A DNA stretch of 64,000 bases from Flavobacterium lotistagni (GTDB lineage: Bacteria; Bacteroidota; Bacteroidia; Flavobacteriales; Flavobacteriaceae), in contig NZ_JAAJBU010000010.1 in NCBI RefSeq assembly GCF_011392125.1, positions 62,001 through 126,000 on the forward strand, given 5' to 3'. The notes under the pieces are model-generated. The model did not search any database and was not told the DNA's origin. It worked only from the letters and a program-made list of their open reading frames with translations. The position numbers and the translations under genes are program-made. This document shows, piece by piece, positions 41,925 through 51,053 of this stretch; positions within the stretch are counted from its first letter, which is position 1; each line of letters begins with the position of its first letter.

Positions 41925-42914
41925 TTATTTAATGGTGGCCGGCTCCACCCATTTAAAAGTAAAGGCATCCGGCGGAATAACAAACCGTTCGGCAACTTTG
42001 GCCATACGCGCTGGAAGTCGCATCACGTAATCTCGTGCTTTTTCTGCTTCATCAGCCAAGCCGGTGATTTTCTCGATTTCCCATTTTTCAATCAGTTTCT
42101 GCATGATTTCTACATAATCTGTTGCCGTGTAAACCCCGATTCTTTGAGCAGAATTGGAGAATTGTTCAAACGCCGAGCCTACTTCCTGACCGGATTCTCT
42201 AAGGAAAACCGCAGGCATCGTGATTTTTCGCTTCATCATATCGTGGAAAGCGAGCATCATTCCGTTAGGATCAACATTGAAAATCTCTTGCACGAAATGG
42301 CTATAAGCGTGGTGGTGGCGCATCTCGTCTCCGGCAATCATCTTGCACATTTTCGAGAGTTTGTTGTCGCCGTAACTTTTGGCCAGTTGCGAAACGCGGT
42401 TGTGTGAGATATAAGTGGCCAACTCCTGAAACGAAGTATAGACGAAATTTTTATACGGATCGCGATCGGTGCCAATATCAAAACCATCGGAGAGCAAATA
42501 CTGAGTAGTAATTTCTACTTCACGCATGTTGATTCGGCCAGATAAATAAAGGTATTTGTTTAGTACGTCGCCGTGACGGTTTTCCTCACCGGTCCATTGA
42601 CGCACCCATTTTGACCAAGCGTTGCGCTCTACGTTGTCGATGCCTTCTACATCCATAAGCCAAGATTCATAGGTAGGCAGCGCTTCTTCGGTAACTGTAT
42701 CGCCGACCATCGCTACCCAAAAATCATAAGGCAAATCTTTGGCAAGTTCCCGCAATTCTTTGACTTCTTCCAAGAAAGTGTCACTGCCAGATTGGGGCAA
42801 AAAATCTGAAGGCTGCCAAATTTTTTCTACCGGAATCAGGTATTGGTCCATGAAGCCTTCGACTTTGTTTTCCAGAAATTGCATCACTTCCAGACGGATA
42901 TTTTTTATAGACAT
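41925..42914 (-). CDS. Acyl-ACP desaturase (di-iron, soluble)
   Basis: Di-iron enzyme that makes unsaturated acyl-ACP with O2 (stearoyl-ACP desaturase family). 329 aa. The di-iron ligands are in EENRHGDVL and DEMRHHHAYSHF (E-x2-H pairs). Membrane lipid unsaturation is the likely role. It lies 11 nt after a 1-acylglycerol-3-phosphate acyltransferase gene on the same strand, so the two are probably a phospholipid operon. Confidence 0.93.
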   Translation of the reverse strand: MSIKNIRLEVMQFLENKVEGFMDQYLIPVEKIWQPSDFLPQSGSDTFLEEVKELRELAKDLPYDFWVAMVGDTVTEEALPTYESWLMDVEGIDNVERNAWSKWVRQWTGEENRHGDVLNKYLYLSGRINMREVEITTQYLLSDGFDIGTDRDPYKNFVYTSFQELATYISHNRVSQLAKSYGDNKLSKMCKMIAGDEMRHHHAYSHFVQEIFNVDPNGMMLAFHDMMKRKITMPAVFLRESGQEVGSAFEQFSNSAQRIGVYTATDYVEIMQKLIEKWEIEKITGLADEAEKARDYVMRLPARMAKVAERFVIPPDAFTFKWVEPATIK

Positions 42915-42925
42915 TTTTACTTTTT

Positions 42926-43660
42926 TTAAATTAGAATAGATTGCGTCACGGCTTGTTCTGTCTTTTTAAAGAGCGTCTCAAAGTCAACATCCTTGACCGC
43001 GAAAGGTTCGTGAATAGTGAACGTTAGCCGATTGCCCAAACCTAAGGGAAAAAATCCGAATTTCACCAATTTCCACGAATTATTGATGGTAATCGGGACG
43101 ATATAAGCCGACGGTGCATATTTACATAAAATTTTCAGACCGCTTTGTGCAAATTCTTTTGGTTTTCCGGTTTTACTTCGGGTGCCTTCAGGGAAAATTA
43201 CCGCTGAGCGTTGGTGTTTTTCGATATATTCCCCGAGTTGCTTAATGACCGGCAAGGCTTGTTTGGGGTCTTTTCGGTCGATGACCACCGATCCGCCGTG
43301 ACGCAGGTTGTAAGAAACACTGGGAATGCCTTTAGCGAGTTCTATTTTGCTGACGAACTTAGGATGGAATCTTCTCAAAAACCAGATAATCCCGATGATA
43401 TCAAAAAGGCTTTGGTGGTTGGCTACCACAATCAGCGGCTTATTCTCGGGAATCAGTTCGCGGTTTTCTACTTTGTAAGTGGTTCCCACAACATGGCCTA
43501 TTCTGAGCAAAATGAAGTTCAGGTAGTCGACACTTTTTTTATGGGCTTGGTATCCGAAAACATTCAGACAAATCCATTGTATCGGATGAAAGACAATCAA
43601 CGCCAGAAAAAACAGCACCACAGCGATGGCCGATATCGGATAGGAGAGAATTTTTTCCAT
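42926..43660 (-). CDS. 1-acyl-sn-glycerol-3-phosphate acyltransferase (PlsC type)
   Basis: 244 aa. The acyltransferase box NHQSLFD (HX4D) and the FPEGTRS motif are present, with an N-terminal TM (ISAIAVVLFFLALIVF). Start ATG 43660, 40 nt behind a perfect -7 box; the frame runs further upstream but not as a plausible protein start. Makes phosphatidic acid. Confidence 0.92.
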   Translation of the reverse strand: MEKILSYPISAIAVVLFFLALIVFHPIQWICLNVFGYQAHKKSVDYLNFILLRIGHVVGTTYKVENRELIPENKPLIVVANHQSLFDIIGIIWFLRRFHPKFVSKIELAKGIPSVSYNLRHGGSVVIDRKDPKQALPVIKQLGEYIEKHQRSAVIFPEGTRSKTGKPKEFAQSGLKILCKYAPSAYIVPITINNSWKLVKFGFFPLGLGNRLTFTIHEPFAVKDVDFETLFKKTEQAVTQSILI

Positions 43661-43700
43661 AATTACAATTGTTTCAAAACAGGTCGCTGCCTTCGGAGGG

Positions 43701-43708
43701 CAAAAGTA
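43701..43708 (-). promoter_or_regulatory. -7 box (TACTTTTG) of the plsC-desaturase operon
   Basis: Perfect TAnnTTTG on the minus strand, 40 nt before ATG 43660, with a CAA (TTG on the minus strand) at 43733-43735 as a -33 candidate. Confidence 0.5.
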
Positions 43709-43867
43709 ATAAAATAATTTAATTGGCTGAACCAACGCTGTGCGGCCCAACTAAGCAGGTCAAGCGACTAATCGCCGGTGTAATTTTAACATATCGGGCA
43801 GAAAAACCGCAACAGATTGTCAAGTAAAGACGATAAGTTTGACTATACATTAACGCCAAACAGTTTT

Positions 43868-43969
43868 GAGTATTACATTTTAGGGCAAGCTACAAACAAC
43901 CCAATTTTTCCTCCACTCCGATTTTTTCCAAGCCTTTATCCATTGGGTTGTTTTGCCCCAAAATTGCTC
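43868..43969 (+). repeat. Long inverted repeat upstream of recA
   Basis: AACAACCCAAT (43895-43905) pairs with ATTGGGTTGTT (43942-43952), GGGCAA (43883-43888) with TTGCCC (43953-43958), TTTT with AAAA beyond a single mismatch, and GAG with CTC at the ends. The left arm has a 6-nt bulge. The loop is about 36 nt. Could be a small MITE-like element or a structured RNA. Confidence 0.7.
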
Positions 43970-44119
43970 AGAAAGGGAATTCAAAAGAAGGCGTTTGTGG
44001 TATAAAAATTAAGAGATGCTGCCGTCAAAAATTGCTCATAACATTTTTAAAAGCGCCATCGTTGATGGGAAAAAAAGAATTATTTTTACGCACAACATAA
44101 ATAGAAAAACCACGCAAAG

Positions 44120-45124
44120 ATGAGTTCAGAAAAAGAGGCAAAATTAAAAGCGCTACAACTTACACTTGATAAATTAGACAAAACCTACGGTAAAGGCACC
44201 GTAATGAAAATGGGCGATAAAGCCGTTGAAGAAGTAGAAACTATTTCCTCAGGCTCGCTCGGTCTAGATTTGGCTTTGGGCGTCAACGGATATCCAAAGG
44301 GACGAATCATAGAGATTTACGGACCGGAATCTTCGGGTAAAACGACATTAACTCTACACGCAATCGCCGAAGCACAAAAAGCAGGAGGTATTGCCGCATT
44401 TATAGACGCTGAACATGCGTTTGACAGAAATTACGCAGAGAAACTCAACGTCGATATCGAAAACCTGATTATCTCACAACCGGACAACGGAGAACAAGCG
44501 CTGGAAATTGCCGAGAACTTGATTCGTTCCGGAGCGATTGATATTGTCGTAATTGACTCTGTGGCCGCCTTAACCCCGAAAAGTGAAATCGAGGGCGAAA
44601 TGGGCGATTCGAAAATGGGATTGCACGCGAGGTTGATGTCGCAAGCTTTGAGAAAACTCACCGCCACGATCAGCAAAACCAATTGTACGGTGTTTTTCAT
44701 CAACCAATTGCGCGAAAAAATAGGCGTGATGTTCGGAAACCCGGAAACCACAACCGGAGGAAATGCGCTCAAATTCTATGCGTCAGTGCGATTGGATATT
44801 CGCCGTTCTTCTCAGATTAAAGAAGGAGAAAACGTAATCGGAAACCGCACCAAGGTGAAAGTCGTCAAAAACAAAGTGGCGCCACCATTCAAAACTGCAG
44901 AGTTTGATATCATGTACGGTGAAGGTGTTTCTAAAACCGGAGAAATTCTAGACTTAGCGGTTGAATTCGAAATCATCAAAAAGTCAGGTTCTTGGTTCAG
45001 CTATGGTGATACCAAATTGGGACAAGGCCGTGATGCTGTGAAAGTACTTATTAAAGACAATCCGGAATTGGCTGATGAAATTGAGGCCAAAATCAAAGCG
45101 ATGATCAAAGAAAATGAAGCATAA
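44120..45124 (+). CDS. recA: Recombinase RecA
   Basis: DNA strand-exchange ATPase. 334 aa. Walker [11 protein letters not shown], Walker [11 protein letters not shown]1/L2 region [22 protein letters not shown]. Standard N-terminus. A terminator follows at 45223. No SOS box is claimed; Bacteroidota recA regulation is uncertain. Confidence 0.99.
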   Translation: MSSEKEAKLKALQLTLDKLDKTYGKGTVMKMGDKAVEEVETISSGSLGLDLALGVNGYPKGRIIEIYGPESSGKTTLTLHAIAEAQKAGGIAAFIDAEHAFDRNYAEKLNVDIENLIISQPDNGEQALEIAENLIRSGAIDIVVIDSVAALTPKSEIEGEMGDSKMGLHARLMSQALRKLTATISKTNCTVFFINQLREKIGVMFGNPETTTGGNALKFYASVRLDIRRSSQIKEGENVIGNRTKVKVVKNKVAPPFKTAEFDIMYGEGVSKTGEILDLAVEFEIIKKSGSWFSYGDTKLGQGRDAVKVLIKDNPELADEIEAKIKAMIKENEA

Positions 45125-45222
45125 GTAGAACACGAATTTTGCTTCGGCAGTTTCGGCTAAAGCCTCGGGTCACTAATTGACACTTATTTACCGTTCTTAA
45201 TTATTGAAATTTGCATTAATAT

Positions 45223-45248
45223 AAGCCCGAATTCGTTCGGGTTTTTTT
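45223..45248. terminator. Bidirectional terminator between recA and the acyltransferase gene
   Basis: AAGCCCGAA then TTCG then TTCGGG (CCCGAA 45226-45231 with TTCGGG 45236-45241), followed by TTTTTTT. Confidence 0.9.
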
Positions 45249-45990
45249 ATGCTTTTGAAAGTTGGTTGAAAATGACTTCTCGCACCATTTCTTTGAGGTC
45301 TTTGATGTCTTTTTTATTCTCTGCGGTTTGGCCGGTAGTTGAAACCGATTGGTGAATGAAAACTCGCATCAATCCAGGGCTGCCGCTGAAAAAAGTATAG
45401 GAAAAACGTTTTTTATTGTCTGGGAAAGTCATGGGCAAAATCGGGATTTGGTGTTCGATGGCCAATCGGAATGCGCCGTCTTTGAACTCGTCGAGTAAAA
45501 TCGATTCATCGGCCGGCACACCACCTTCGGGGAAAATACAAATACTCAAACCTTGACCCAACCTTTTCTCGGCGCGGTTGAATACTTCCATTCGGCTTTT
45601 TGGGCTGCTTCTATCGACTAAAATACAAGTGCGTTTGTAGAAAAATCCGAACAAAGGAATTTTGGCCAGTTCCTTTTTTCCCACAAAAACAAACGGATTT
45701 CGAACCACTGCAAGCATCAACATGATATCAGTCATCGAAGTATGGTTGGCCACGAACATATAGCTTTGGCTCGGATTGATTTCAGTTTCAGCCTCGATTT
45801 TATAGTAGAATCCGCAAGTAAACAAAATGAATTTCGCCCAAATTCTGGCCATCACAAAAAAGTACGGATACCAACTTTCCCTCAAGATAGAAAGCAACAA
45901 CATCGGAAGCATCAACAAGATGGGAACGGCCATCATCAGGTAAAACCAAACGCGCCAAAGAATCCAAAAAATCGATTTGAGTAGTTTCAT
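45247..45990 (-). CDS. Lysophospholipid acyltransferase (PlsC-like)
   Basis: 247 aa. N-terminal TM region and the boxes NHTSMTD (HX4D) and FPEGG. A second PlsC-like enzyme in the window, with a different upstream context. The start is set to ATG 45990 because a -7 box (TACTTTTG, 45996-46003) lies right before it and overlaps the alternative ATG at 46008; the mRNA would be nearly leaderless. Confidence 0.88.
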   Translation of the reverse strand: MKLLKSIFWILWRVWFYLMMAVPILLMLPMLLLSILRESWYPYFFVMARIWAKFILFTCGFYYKIEAETEINPSQSYMFVANHTSMTDIMLMLAVVRNPFVFVGKKELAKIPLFGFFYKRTCILVDRSSPKSRMEVFNRAEKRLGQGLSICIFPEGGVPADESILLDEFKDGAFRLAIEHQIPILPMTFPDNKKRFSYTFFSGSPGLMRVFIHQSVSTTGQTAENKKDIKDLKEMVREVIFNQLSKA

Positions 45991-45995
45991 CTGCT

Positions 45996-46003
45996 CAAAA
46001 GTA
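45996..46003 (-). promoter_or_regulatory. -7 box (TACTTTTG) of the acyltransferase gene, start-deciding
   Basis: Perfect TAnnTTTG on the minus strand, ending 5 nt before ATG 45990. It lies downstream of ATG 46008, which argues against that start. Confidence 0.45.
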
Positions 46004-46037
46004 AACATTTCCAACTTTCTTTTTTGAGCAAATCCGT

Positions 46038-46045
46038 TACCTTTG
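46038..46045 (+). promoter_or_regulatory. -7 box (TACCTTTG) of trpS
   Basis: Perfect TAnnTTTG, 16 nt before ATG 46062; back-to-back with the acyltransferase promoter. Confidence 0.5.
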
Positions 46046-46061
46046 CGCAAATTTATCACAC

Positions 46062-47042
46062 ATGGCCAAAATACTTACAGGCATTCAAAGCACAGGCACG
46101 CCACATTTAGGGAATTTGCTCGGGGCGATTATTCCGGCAATCGAACTCTCTAACCGTCCGGAGAACGAGTCGTTTTTGTTTATCGCTGATTTGCATGCGG
46201 TAACTCAAATCAAAGACGGCAATCAACTCCGACAAAATGATTATAGTACCGCGGCGGCTTGGCTGGCTTGTGGTTTGAACACCGATAAAGTAATTTTCTA
46301 CCGTCAGTCTGATGTGCCACAAACCGCTGAATTGTCTTGGTATTTGAGCTGTTTTTTTCCGTATCAGAGATTGACTTTGGCGCATTCATTTAAAGACAAA
46401 GCCGATCGTCTCGAAGATGTGAACGCGGGGCTTTTTACCTATCCGATGCTGATGGCTGCCGATATTTTATTGTATGACGCTGAATTTGTTCCGGTAGGCA
46501 AAGACCAATTGCAACACATCGAAATTACGCGCGATGTGGCTTCGAGGTTCAACTTTCAAATGGGTGAAACTTTCGTCTTGCCCGAAGCTAAAATCGATGA
46601 GCAAACCATGTATGTGCCGGGCACCAATGGCGGAAAAATGAGCAAATCGGCCAATAACATTATCAATATTTTCCTAGACGACAAAGCGCTGCGCAAACAA
46701 GTCATGTCGATAGAAACCGATAGCACGCCACTCGAAGAGCCCAAAGACACCGAGACTTGTAAAATCTTTGCGATCTATAAGTTGTTGGCTTCTGAAGAAC
46801 AAATTGCTGCAATGCGAACGAATTACGCCAATGCTAATCGCGATTTCGGCTACGGACACGCCAAACAAGCTTTGTTTGAACTCATTTTGGAACGCTTCAA
46901 AACCGAGCGCGAAACATATAATCATTATATGAGCAACTTGCCTGAAATTGAAGCCGCGCTAATGAAAGGTGCCGCCAAAGCACAAACCGTAGCCAATGGC
47001 GTACTGAGCCGTGTTCGCGAAAAGTTGGGCTTTCGCGGTTAA
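46062..47042 (+). CDS. trpS: Tryptophanyl-tRNA synthetase
   Basis: Class I aminoacyl-tRNA synthetase, 326 aa. HIGH-equivalent GTPHLGN, KMSKS intact (GGKMSKSANNI). Signature QSTGTPHLGNLLGAI at the N-terminus. Convergent with dprA; the stop codons overlap (47039-47042). Confidence 0.98.
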   Translation: MAKILTGIQSTGTPHLGNLLGAIIPAIELSNRPENESFLFIADLHAVTQIKDGNQLRQNDYSTAAAWLACGLNTDKVIFYRQSDVPQTAELSWYLSCFFPYQRLTLAHSFKDKADRLEDVNAGLFTYPMLMAADILLYDAEFVPVGKDQLQHIEITRDVASRFNFQMGETFVLPEAKIDEQTMYVPGTNGGKMSKSANNIINIFLDDKALRKQVMSIETDSTPLEEPKDTETCKIFAIYKLLASEEQIAAMRTNYANANRDFGYGHAKQALFELILERFKTERETYNHYMSNLPEIEAALMKGAAKAQTVANGVLSRVREKLGFRG

Positions 47043-48133
47043 ATCGCTTCGAAATATTTTCCGGGTAAAGGCCGAATTAAGCCTTTGAGTTCCATGTTGA
47101 GTAAAAGCCCCGAAACCTTGAAAATCGGCAGCTCACATTCAATGGCAATCAAGTCGAGTAGTTCTTTTCCATTTTTGAGTAGGAAGTCATAGATTTTTTG
47201 TTCTTCATGATTCATGTCGATGAACAGCCGTTGTTGGATGGCTTTGGGCTTCAGGTCCCAATTCAAATGATAGATTAAATCGGCAGCATCGGTAATAAGC
47301 TGTGCTTTTTGGGTTTTGATTAGATTGTTGCAACCTTGACTGTATTTGTCTGATGCTCTTCCAGGCACTGCAAATACTTCACGATGGTAACCGTTGGCCA
47401 TATTAGCAGTAATTAGCGAACCGCCTTTATCGGCAGATTCAATGACGATGGTAGCCTCAGAAATTCCGGCGACGATGCGGTTGCGTCGGATAAAATTCTC
47501 GCGTTCGGGGCTGGAAGTGCTCCAGAATTCGGTCATTAAACCACCATTTTTCAGGATTCTCGGAACATACTTTTGATGGGCTTTGGGATAGATTTGATTT
47601 AGTCCGTGGGCTAAAATACCGATGGTTTGCAAGCCATTATCGACTGCTGCTTGATGGGCGGCAATGTCCACACCATAAGCAAAACCGCTAACAATTATTG
47701 GGTCTAAAGGAGCCAAATCTGCAATGAGGTTTCGACAAAAATCTTGACCGTAAGCGGTAATTTGCCTTGTACCGACAATGCTGATAATTTTGCGGTGGTT
47801 CAAATCGATGTTCCCTAACGAGAATAACAAAACCGGACCATCAGAACAATGTTTTAAATTCGCAGGATAATCTGCATCGAGATGATAAGCAACTTTCAGG
47901 TTTTGTTGCTCAATGAAGCGCAATTCTGCTTCTGCTTTGGCGAAAGTGCTTTTGTCTTTGAGGTTTCTTAGCACATAATCTCCGACACCTGAAATGGCTC
48001 TAAGTTCAGAAATTTTCGACTTAAAAATCAAAGCCGCATCGGGGAAATGATGGAGTAATTTTTTGGCGGTTACATCGCCTACGCCTTCCACTTTGAGCAA
48101 GGCTAATACGTAAAATAAATCTTCGTGGCGCAT
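47039..48133 (-). CDS. dprA: DNA processing protein DprA
   Basis: Loads RecA on incoming single-stranded DNA during transformation. 364 aa from ATG 48133. N-terminal helix-hairpin-helix region (LLKVEGVGDVTAKKLL), Rossmann core (ISIVGTRQITAYGQDFCR, SGFAYGVDIAAHQAA, GLNQIYPKAH, TIVIESADKGGSLITA), and a C-terminal winged helix. Suggests the strain may have or have had competence. Confidence 0.96.
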   Translation of the reverse strand: MRHEDLFYVLALLKVEGVGDVTAKKLLHHFPDAALIFKSKISELRAISGVGDYVLRNLKDKSTFAKAEAELRFIEQQNLKVAYHLDADYPANLKHCSDGPVLLFSLGNIDLNHRKIISIVGTRQITAYGQDFCRNLIADLAPLDPIIVSGFAYGVDIAAHQAAVDNGLQTIGILAHGLNQIYPKAHQKYVPRILKNGGLMTEFWSTSSPERENFIRRNRIVAGISEATIVIESADKGGSLITANMANGYHREVFAVPGRASDKYSQGCNNLIKTQKAQLITDAADLIYHLNWDLKPKAIQQRLFIDMNHEEQKIYDFLLKNGKELLDLIAIECELPIFKVSGLLLNMELKGLIRPLPGKYFEAI

Positions 48134-48200
48134 ACAAATAGTTTGAATATTGAAAGTATGAAATTTATCGGGATTGTTAATAAAAATTGTGAATAAAATT

Positions 48201-48229
48201 TTGCCGGCACTCCTCATTGTATAACTTTG
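48201..48229 (+). promoter_or_regulatory. Promoter TTG-N18-TAACTTTG of the SPOR protein gene
   Basis: TTG 48201-48203, 18 nt, TAACTTTG 48222-48229. The ATG at 48235 starts 5 nt after the box, so the mRNA may be leaderless. Confidence 0.55.
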
Positions 48230-48234
48230 CCACT

Positions 48235-49200
48235 ATGAAAATTGAGCATTATATCTCCCAACTATTATATCGTCACCAGTGTGTTACTGTGCCAGGTTTC
48301 GGTGCTTTCTTGACTGAAATTCAATCTGCGCATTTACACGAGAATACCAATTCGTTTTATCCGCCTAAGAAAGTGATTTCGTTCAATGCCAACCTCAAAA
48401 ACAACGACGGTTTATTGGCCAATCATATTGCTCAAATTGAAAAAACAACTTACGAAAAAGCAGTAGCTTCAATAGAAAGTGAAGTAGTCATCTGGAATTC
48501 CATCTTGCAAGTCAACGAGAAATTCACCCTCAAAAATATTGGCGAATTGTTCCTTAATGCAGAGAAGAATTTGGTTTTCACCCCGTCGGAAAATATCAAC
48601 TACCTCAAAGAATCGTTTGGTTTAAATTCTTTTGTTTCGCCAATCATCAAACGCGAGCAATTCAAACAAGAAGCAGAACATTTCTATAAAGAAGAAGTCG
48701 AGCAAACGATAATCACGCCAGAAAAAGAACCGATTGCACTGCAACCAGAAACCAGAAAAAGCCGTTCCTACCTCAAATATGCAGCGATTTTGGTTTTGGC
48801 TTTGTCTGTTACAGGAATGGTGGGTTATCAACTTTACCAAAACCAAGTTGAAAGCGAAACATTAATCGTTGAAACGGCCGTACAAAAGCAAGTTCAAAAT
48901 AAAATTCAAGAAGCTACTTTTATGATTGAGAATCCGGTGCCGTCAGTGACTTTGACCGTGAAAGCCGAGAAATTATCCTATCATATTGTAGCCGGTGCGT
49001 TCAGAAATGAAGAAAACGCCCAAAACGTTTATAAAGATTTACTCAAATCCGGTTACAAAGCCCGCCGCATTCAACCCAACAAGCATGGTTTGTTTCCCGT
49101 TTTATATGGCAGTTATGCTACACTTGCCCAAGCACAGGAGGCGATGGTCAAAATCCACCAGACCAATCCCGAAGCTTGGCTGCTAGTCAAATCACTTTAA
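48235..49200 (+). CDS. HU-CCDC81 and SPOR domain membrane protein
   Basis: 321 aa. The N-terminal ~125 aa are the bacterial CCDC81-like pair of HU-fold domains (MKIEHYISQLLYRHQCVTVPGFGAFL..., SFNANLKNNDGLLANHIA). A TM follows (YLKYAAILVLALSVTGMVGYQL), then a C-terminal SPOR domain (YHIVAGAFRNEENAQNVYKD...) that binds denuded peptidoglycan at septa. Likely links a cytosolic HU-like domain to the cell wall during division. The start is ATG 48235. A terminator follows at 49207. Confidence 0.92.
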   Translation: MKIEHYISQLLYRHQCVTVPGFGAFLTEIQSAHLHENTNSFYPPKKVISFNANLKNNDGLLANHIAQIEKTTYEKAVASIESEVVIWNSILQVNEKFTLKNIGELFLNAEKNLVFTPSENINYLKESFGLNSFVSPIIKREQFKQEAEHFYKEEVEQTIITPEKEPIALQPETRKSRSYLKYAAILVLALSVTGMVGYQLYQNQVESETLIVETAVQKQVQNKIQEATFMIENPVPSVTLTVKAEKLSYHIVAGAFRNEENAQNVYKDLLKSGYKARRIQPNKHGLFPVLYGSYATLAQAQEAMVKIHQTNPEAWLLVKSL

Positions 49201-49206
49201 AAATAT

Positions 49207-49231
49207 AATCCCGTTTGAAGCGGGATTTTTT
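49207..49231 (+). terminator. Terminator after the SPOR protein gene
   Basis: AATCCCG (49207-49213) pairs with CGGGATT (49221-49227), followed by T-run. Confidence 0.85.
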
Positions 49232-49243
49232 GTGTTTGCTGAG

Positions 49244-49251
49244 TATCTTTG
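49244..49251 (+). promoter_or_regulatory. -7 box (TATCTTTG) of the thioesterase gene
   Basis: Perfect TAnnTTTG, 11 nt before ATG 49263; it rules out the upstream TTG at 49215 as the start. Confidence 0.55.
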
Positions 49252-49262
49252 CAAAAAAAACG

Positions 49263-49772
49263 ATGCAGCCAAAAACCCCTTCAGAGTCTTTAACGGTCAT
49301 GACCGATCTTGTTTTGCCCAGCGAAACCAACCCACTGAATAATCTTTTCGGAGGTGAATTGCTCGCCCGTATGGACAGAGCTGCAAGTATTGCCGCTAGA
49401 AGACACAGTCGTAGAATTACCGTAACCGCCTCAGTGAATCACGTAGCTTTTAACCGAGCTATTCCACTAGGAAGTGTTGTAACGGTTGAGGCCAAAGTGT
49501 CGCGTAGTTTTAAAAGTTCAATGGAAATTTTTATTGATGTTTGGGTGGAAGACCGCGAATCGGGTATGCGCACCAAAGCCAACGAAGCCATTTATACCTT
49601 TGTGGCCGTGGATGAAATGGGAAGACCAGTAGAGGTGCCGCCAGTAGTTCCTGAAACAGAATTAGAAAAAGAGCGTTTCGTTGCCGCATTGCGCAGAAAA
49701 CAACTCAGCTTGGTCTTGGCCGGAAAAATGAAACCTATCGAAGCAACGGAACTCAAAGCTTTGTTTGAGTAA
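49263..49772 (+). CDS. Acyl-CoA thioesterase (hotdog fold, YciA/BFIT-like)
   Basis: 169 aa. Starts MQPKTPSESLTVMTDLVLP; hotdog motifs NPLNNLFGGELLARMDRAASIAA and VTASVNHVAFNRAIPLGS. Hydrolyses acyl-CoA to free acid and CoA. Start ATG 49263 is set by the -7 box and by a terminator ending at 49231. Confidence 0.92.
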   Translation: MQPKTPSESLTVMTDLVLPSETNPLNNLFGGELLARMDRAASIAARRHSRRITVTASVNHVAFNRAIPLGSVVTVEAKVSRSFKSSMEIFIDVWVEDRESGMRTKANEAIYTFVAVDEMGRPVEVPPVVPETELEKERFVAALRRKQLSLVLAGKMKPIEATELKALFE

Positions 49773-49793
49773 AAGCAAAGTCTAGCAAGACGA

Positions 49794-51050
49794 TTATTTT
49801 TTTAGAAATTTCAACTTTTGAATGACTCCGTTTATTTTGAGCTCAACAATGTAAAGCCCTGTTTTCAAATCTGAAACTGATAACCTGATTGATTTTCGAG
49901 CAGCGGTATCTTCTTTTGCACTCCATACTACTTGACCTAAAGTATTGATGATGTTGTAATTTCCATCCCAATTTCCATTAAAAGAAACATCAATAAAATC
50001 ACTAGCCGGATTGGGATAGATTTGGGCGTTATTCTTAAAATCAAAGGAATCGTTACTCAAAAAAGGCGCAGTAATTACATTTGATTCTGCTACGCAATTG
50101 TTTTTTGTGACCACACAGTAATAATCACCTTGAACACTTGGTACATACGTTTGCTGGGTAGCACCAACAATTGGATCGCCATCGAGATACCACTGATAAG
50201 TATCAAAAACTTCGGTAGTGGTTAGCGTCACATTTCCATAAACGATGGTCGCAGTCGGGAGTACGACATTGGTCAGTGTAATGGTGTTGTTGGCGTTGGT
50301 ATTGCCGATGATGTCAGCCGTCACATCCATGCGAGTATCCAAATCGGCGGGGCTACTCAAAGCCGTAGGCAGTACTATATGAGTTCCGGTGAGTGATGCG
50401 TCAAATCGATTCAGACGGTTATTGCCCCATGAAGAAACATAGTAATTTCCGCAACGATCTCGCGTAATTCCGTCGCAATTGCTCAGTGTAGTGGCTAAAA
50501 CAGTTGAAACAGCATTGGTAGTTAAATCAATCGCCATTATAGGCGCGTTACTGCCCCAAGTTACGAATACACAGCGGTTGTTTTCTCCATCGTAGAGAAT
50601 TCCGTTGGGCGTTTTGGCCAGTCCTGAAGCCATTGTAGTAAAGGAAACCGAAGCCACATCAATCTTGAAAATTTTCTTGGCGGTAAAATCAGTCGCATAT
50701 AAAAAATTGTTGCCGTCTGAAGTGAGCCCATTGAGAAAAGTCGCGTTGAGGTTGAGTGTGAAAACCGTAGCTCCAGTAGTGAGCAAATAACCTCGGATGA
50801 ATCCGCCTTCGCAAGTATAGAGCACATCGCCCAAGATTTCAATACCGTATGGTCCAGAGCCGATGCCAGTAACAAAATTACTCAAAACCCCATTTTCATT
50901 TCGTGCCAGTACGGTTCCATTGCCTTTGTTTCCGATGAGCCAGCGGGTATTATCTTGATCCCATTCGATGCTTTCTGGGCCGTTAAGGGTTTGGGAAAAG
51001 ACTAAAATACTTTGCAAAAAACAGCAAATCAGGAATGTCGTTTTTTTCAT
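49794..51050 (-). CDS. Secreted beta-propeller (SMP30/NHL-like) protein with a T9SS sorting domain
   Basis: 418 aa. Signal peptide (MKKTTFLICCFLQSILVFSQ), a six-bladed SMP30/NHL-like propeller (GPESIEWDQDNTRWLIGNKGN..., NGILYDGENNRCVFV), an Ig-like or PKD-like linker (YQWYLDGDPIVGATQQTY) and a type A T9SS tail (IYPNPASDFIDVSF, LGQVVWSA, LKTGLYIVEL). Cargo of the type IX secretion system. Its ATG lies just after the stop of the EnvC-like gene, in the same direction. Confidence 0.87.
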   Translation of the reverse strand: MKKTTFLICCFLQSILVFSQTLNGPESIEWDQDNTRWLIGNKGNGTVLARNENGVLSNFVTGIGSGPYGIEILGDVLYTCEGGFIRGYLLTTGATVFTLNLNATFLNGLTSDGNNFLYATDFTAKKIFKIDVASVSFTTMASGLAKTPNGILYDGENNRCVFVTWGSNAPIMAIDLTTNAVSTVLATTLSNCDGITRDRCGNYYVSSWGNNRLNRFDASLTGTHIVLPTALSSPADLDTRMDVTADIIGNTNANNTITLTNVVLPTATIVYGNVTLTTTEVFDTYQWYLDGDPIVGATQQTYVPSVQGDYYCVVTKNNCVAESNVITAPFLSNDSFDFKNNAQIYPNPASDFIDVSFNGNWDGNYNIINTLGQVVWSAKEDTAARKSIRLSVSDLKTGLYIVELKINGVIQKLKFLKK

Positions 51051-51053
51051 CGG

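Larger units (their letters stand above)
43661..44119 (+). other. 459-nt gap between plsC and recA
   Basis: Contains the minus-strand plsC promoter (43701-43708), a long inverted repeat (43868-43969) and the likely recA promoter (TTG 44062, TATTTTTA 44081). A frame from 43817 to 44005 is open but starts with TTG, crosses the inverted repeat and has no other support. No RNA gene recognised. Confidence 0.6.

Noticed and set aside
43817..44005. 62-aa ORF upstream of recA
   Set aside because: Starts with TTG and runs through the inverted repeat; no recognisable domain, so I treat it as chance.
43741..44119. tRNA or riboswitch in the recA upstream gap
   Set aside because: No acceptor/T-arm pattern (GGTTCRA) seen; the only strong structure is the inverted repeat.
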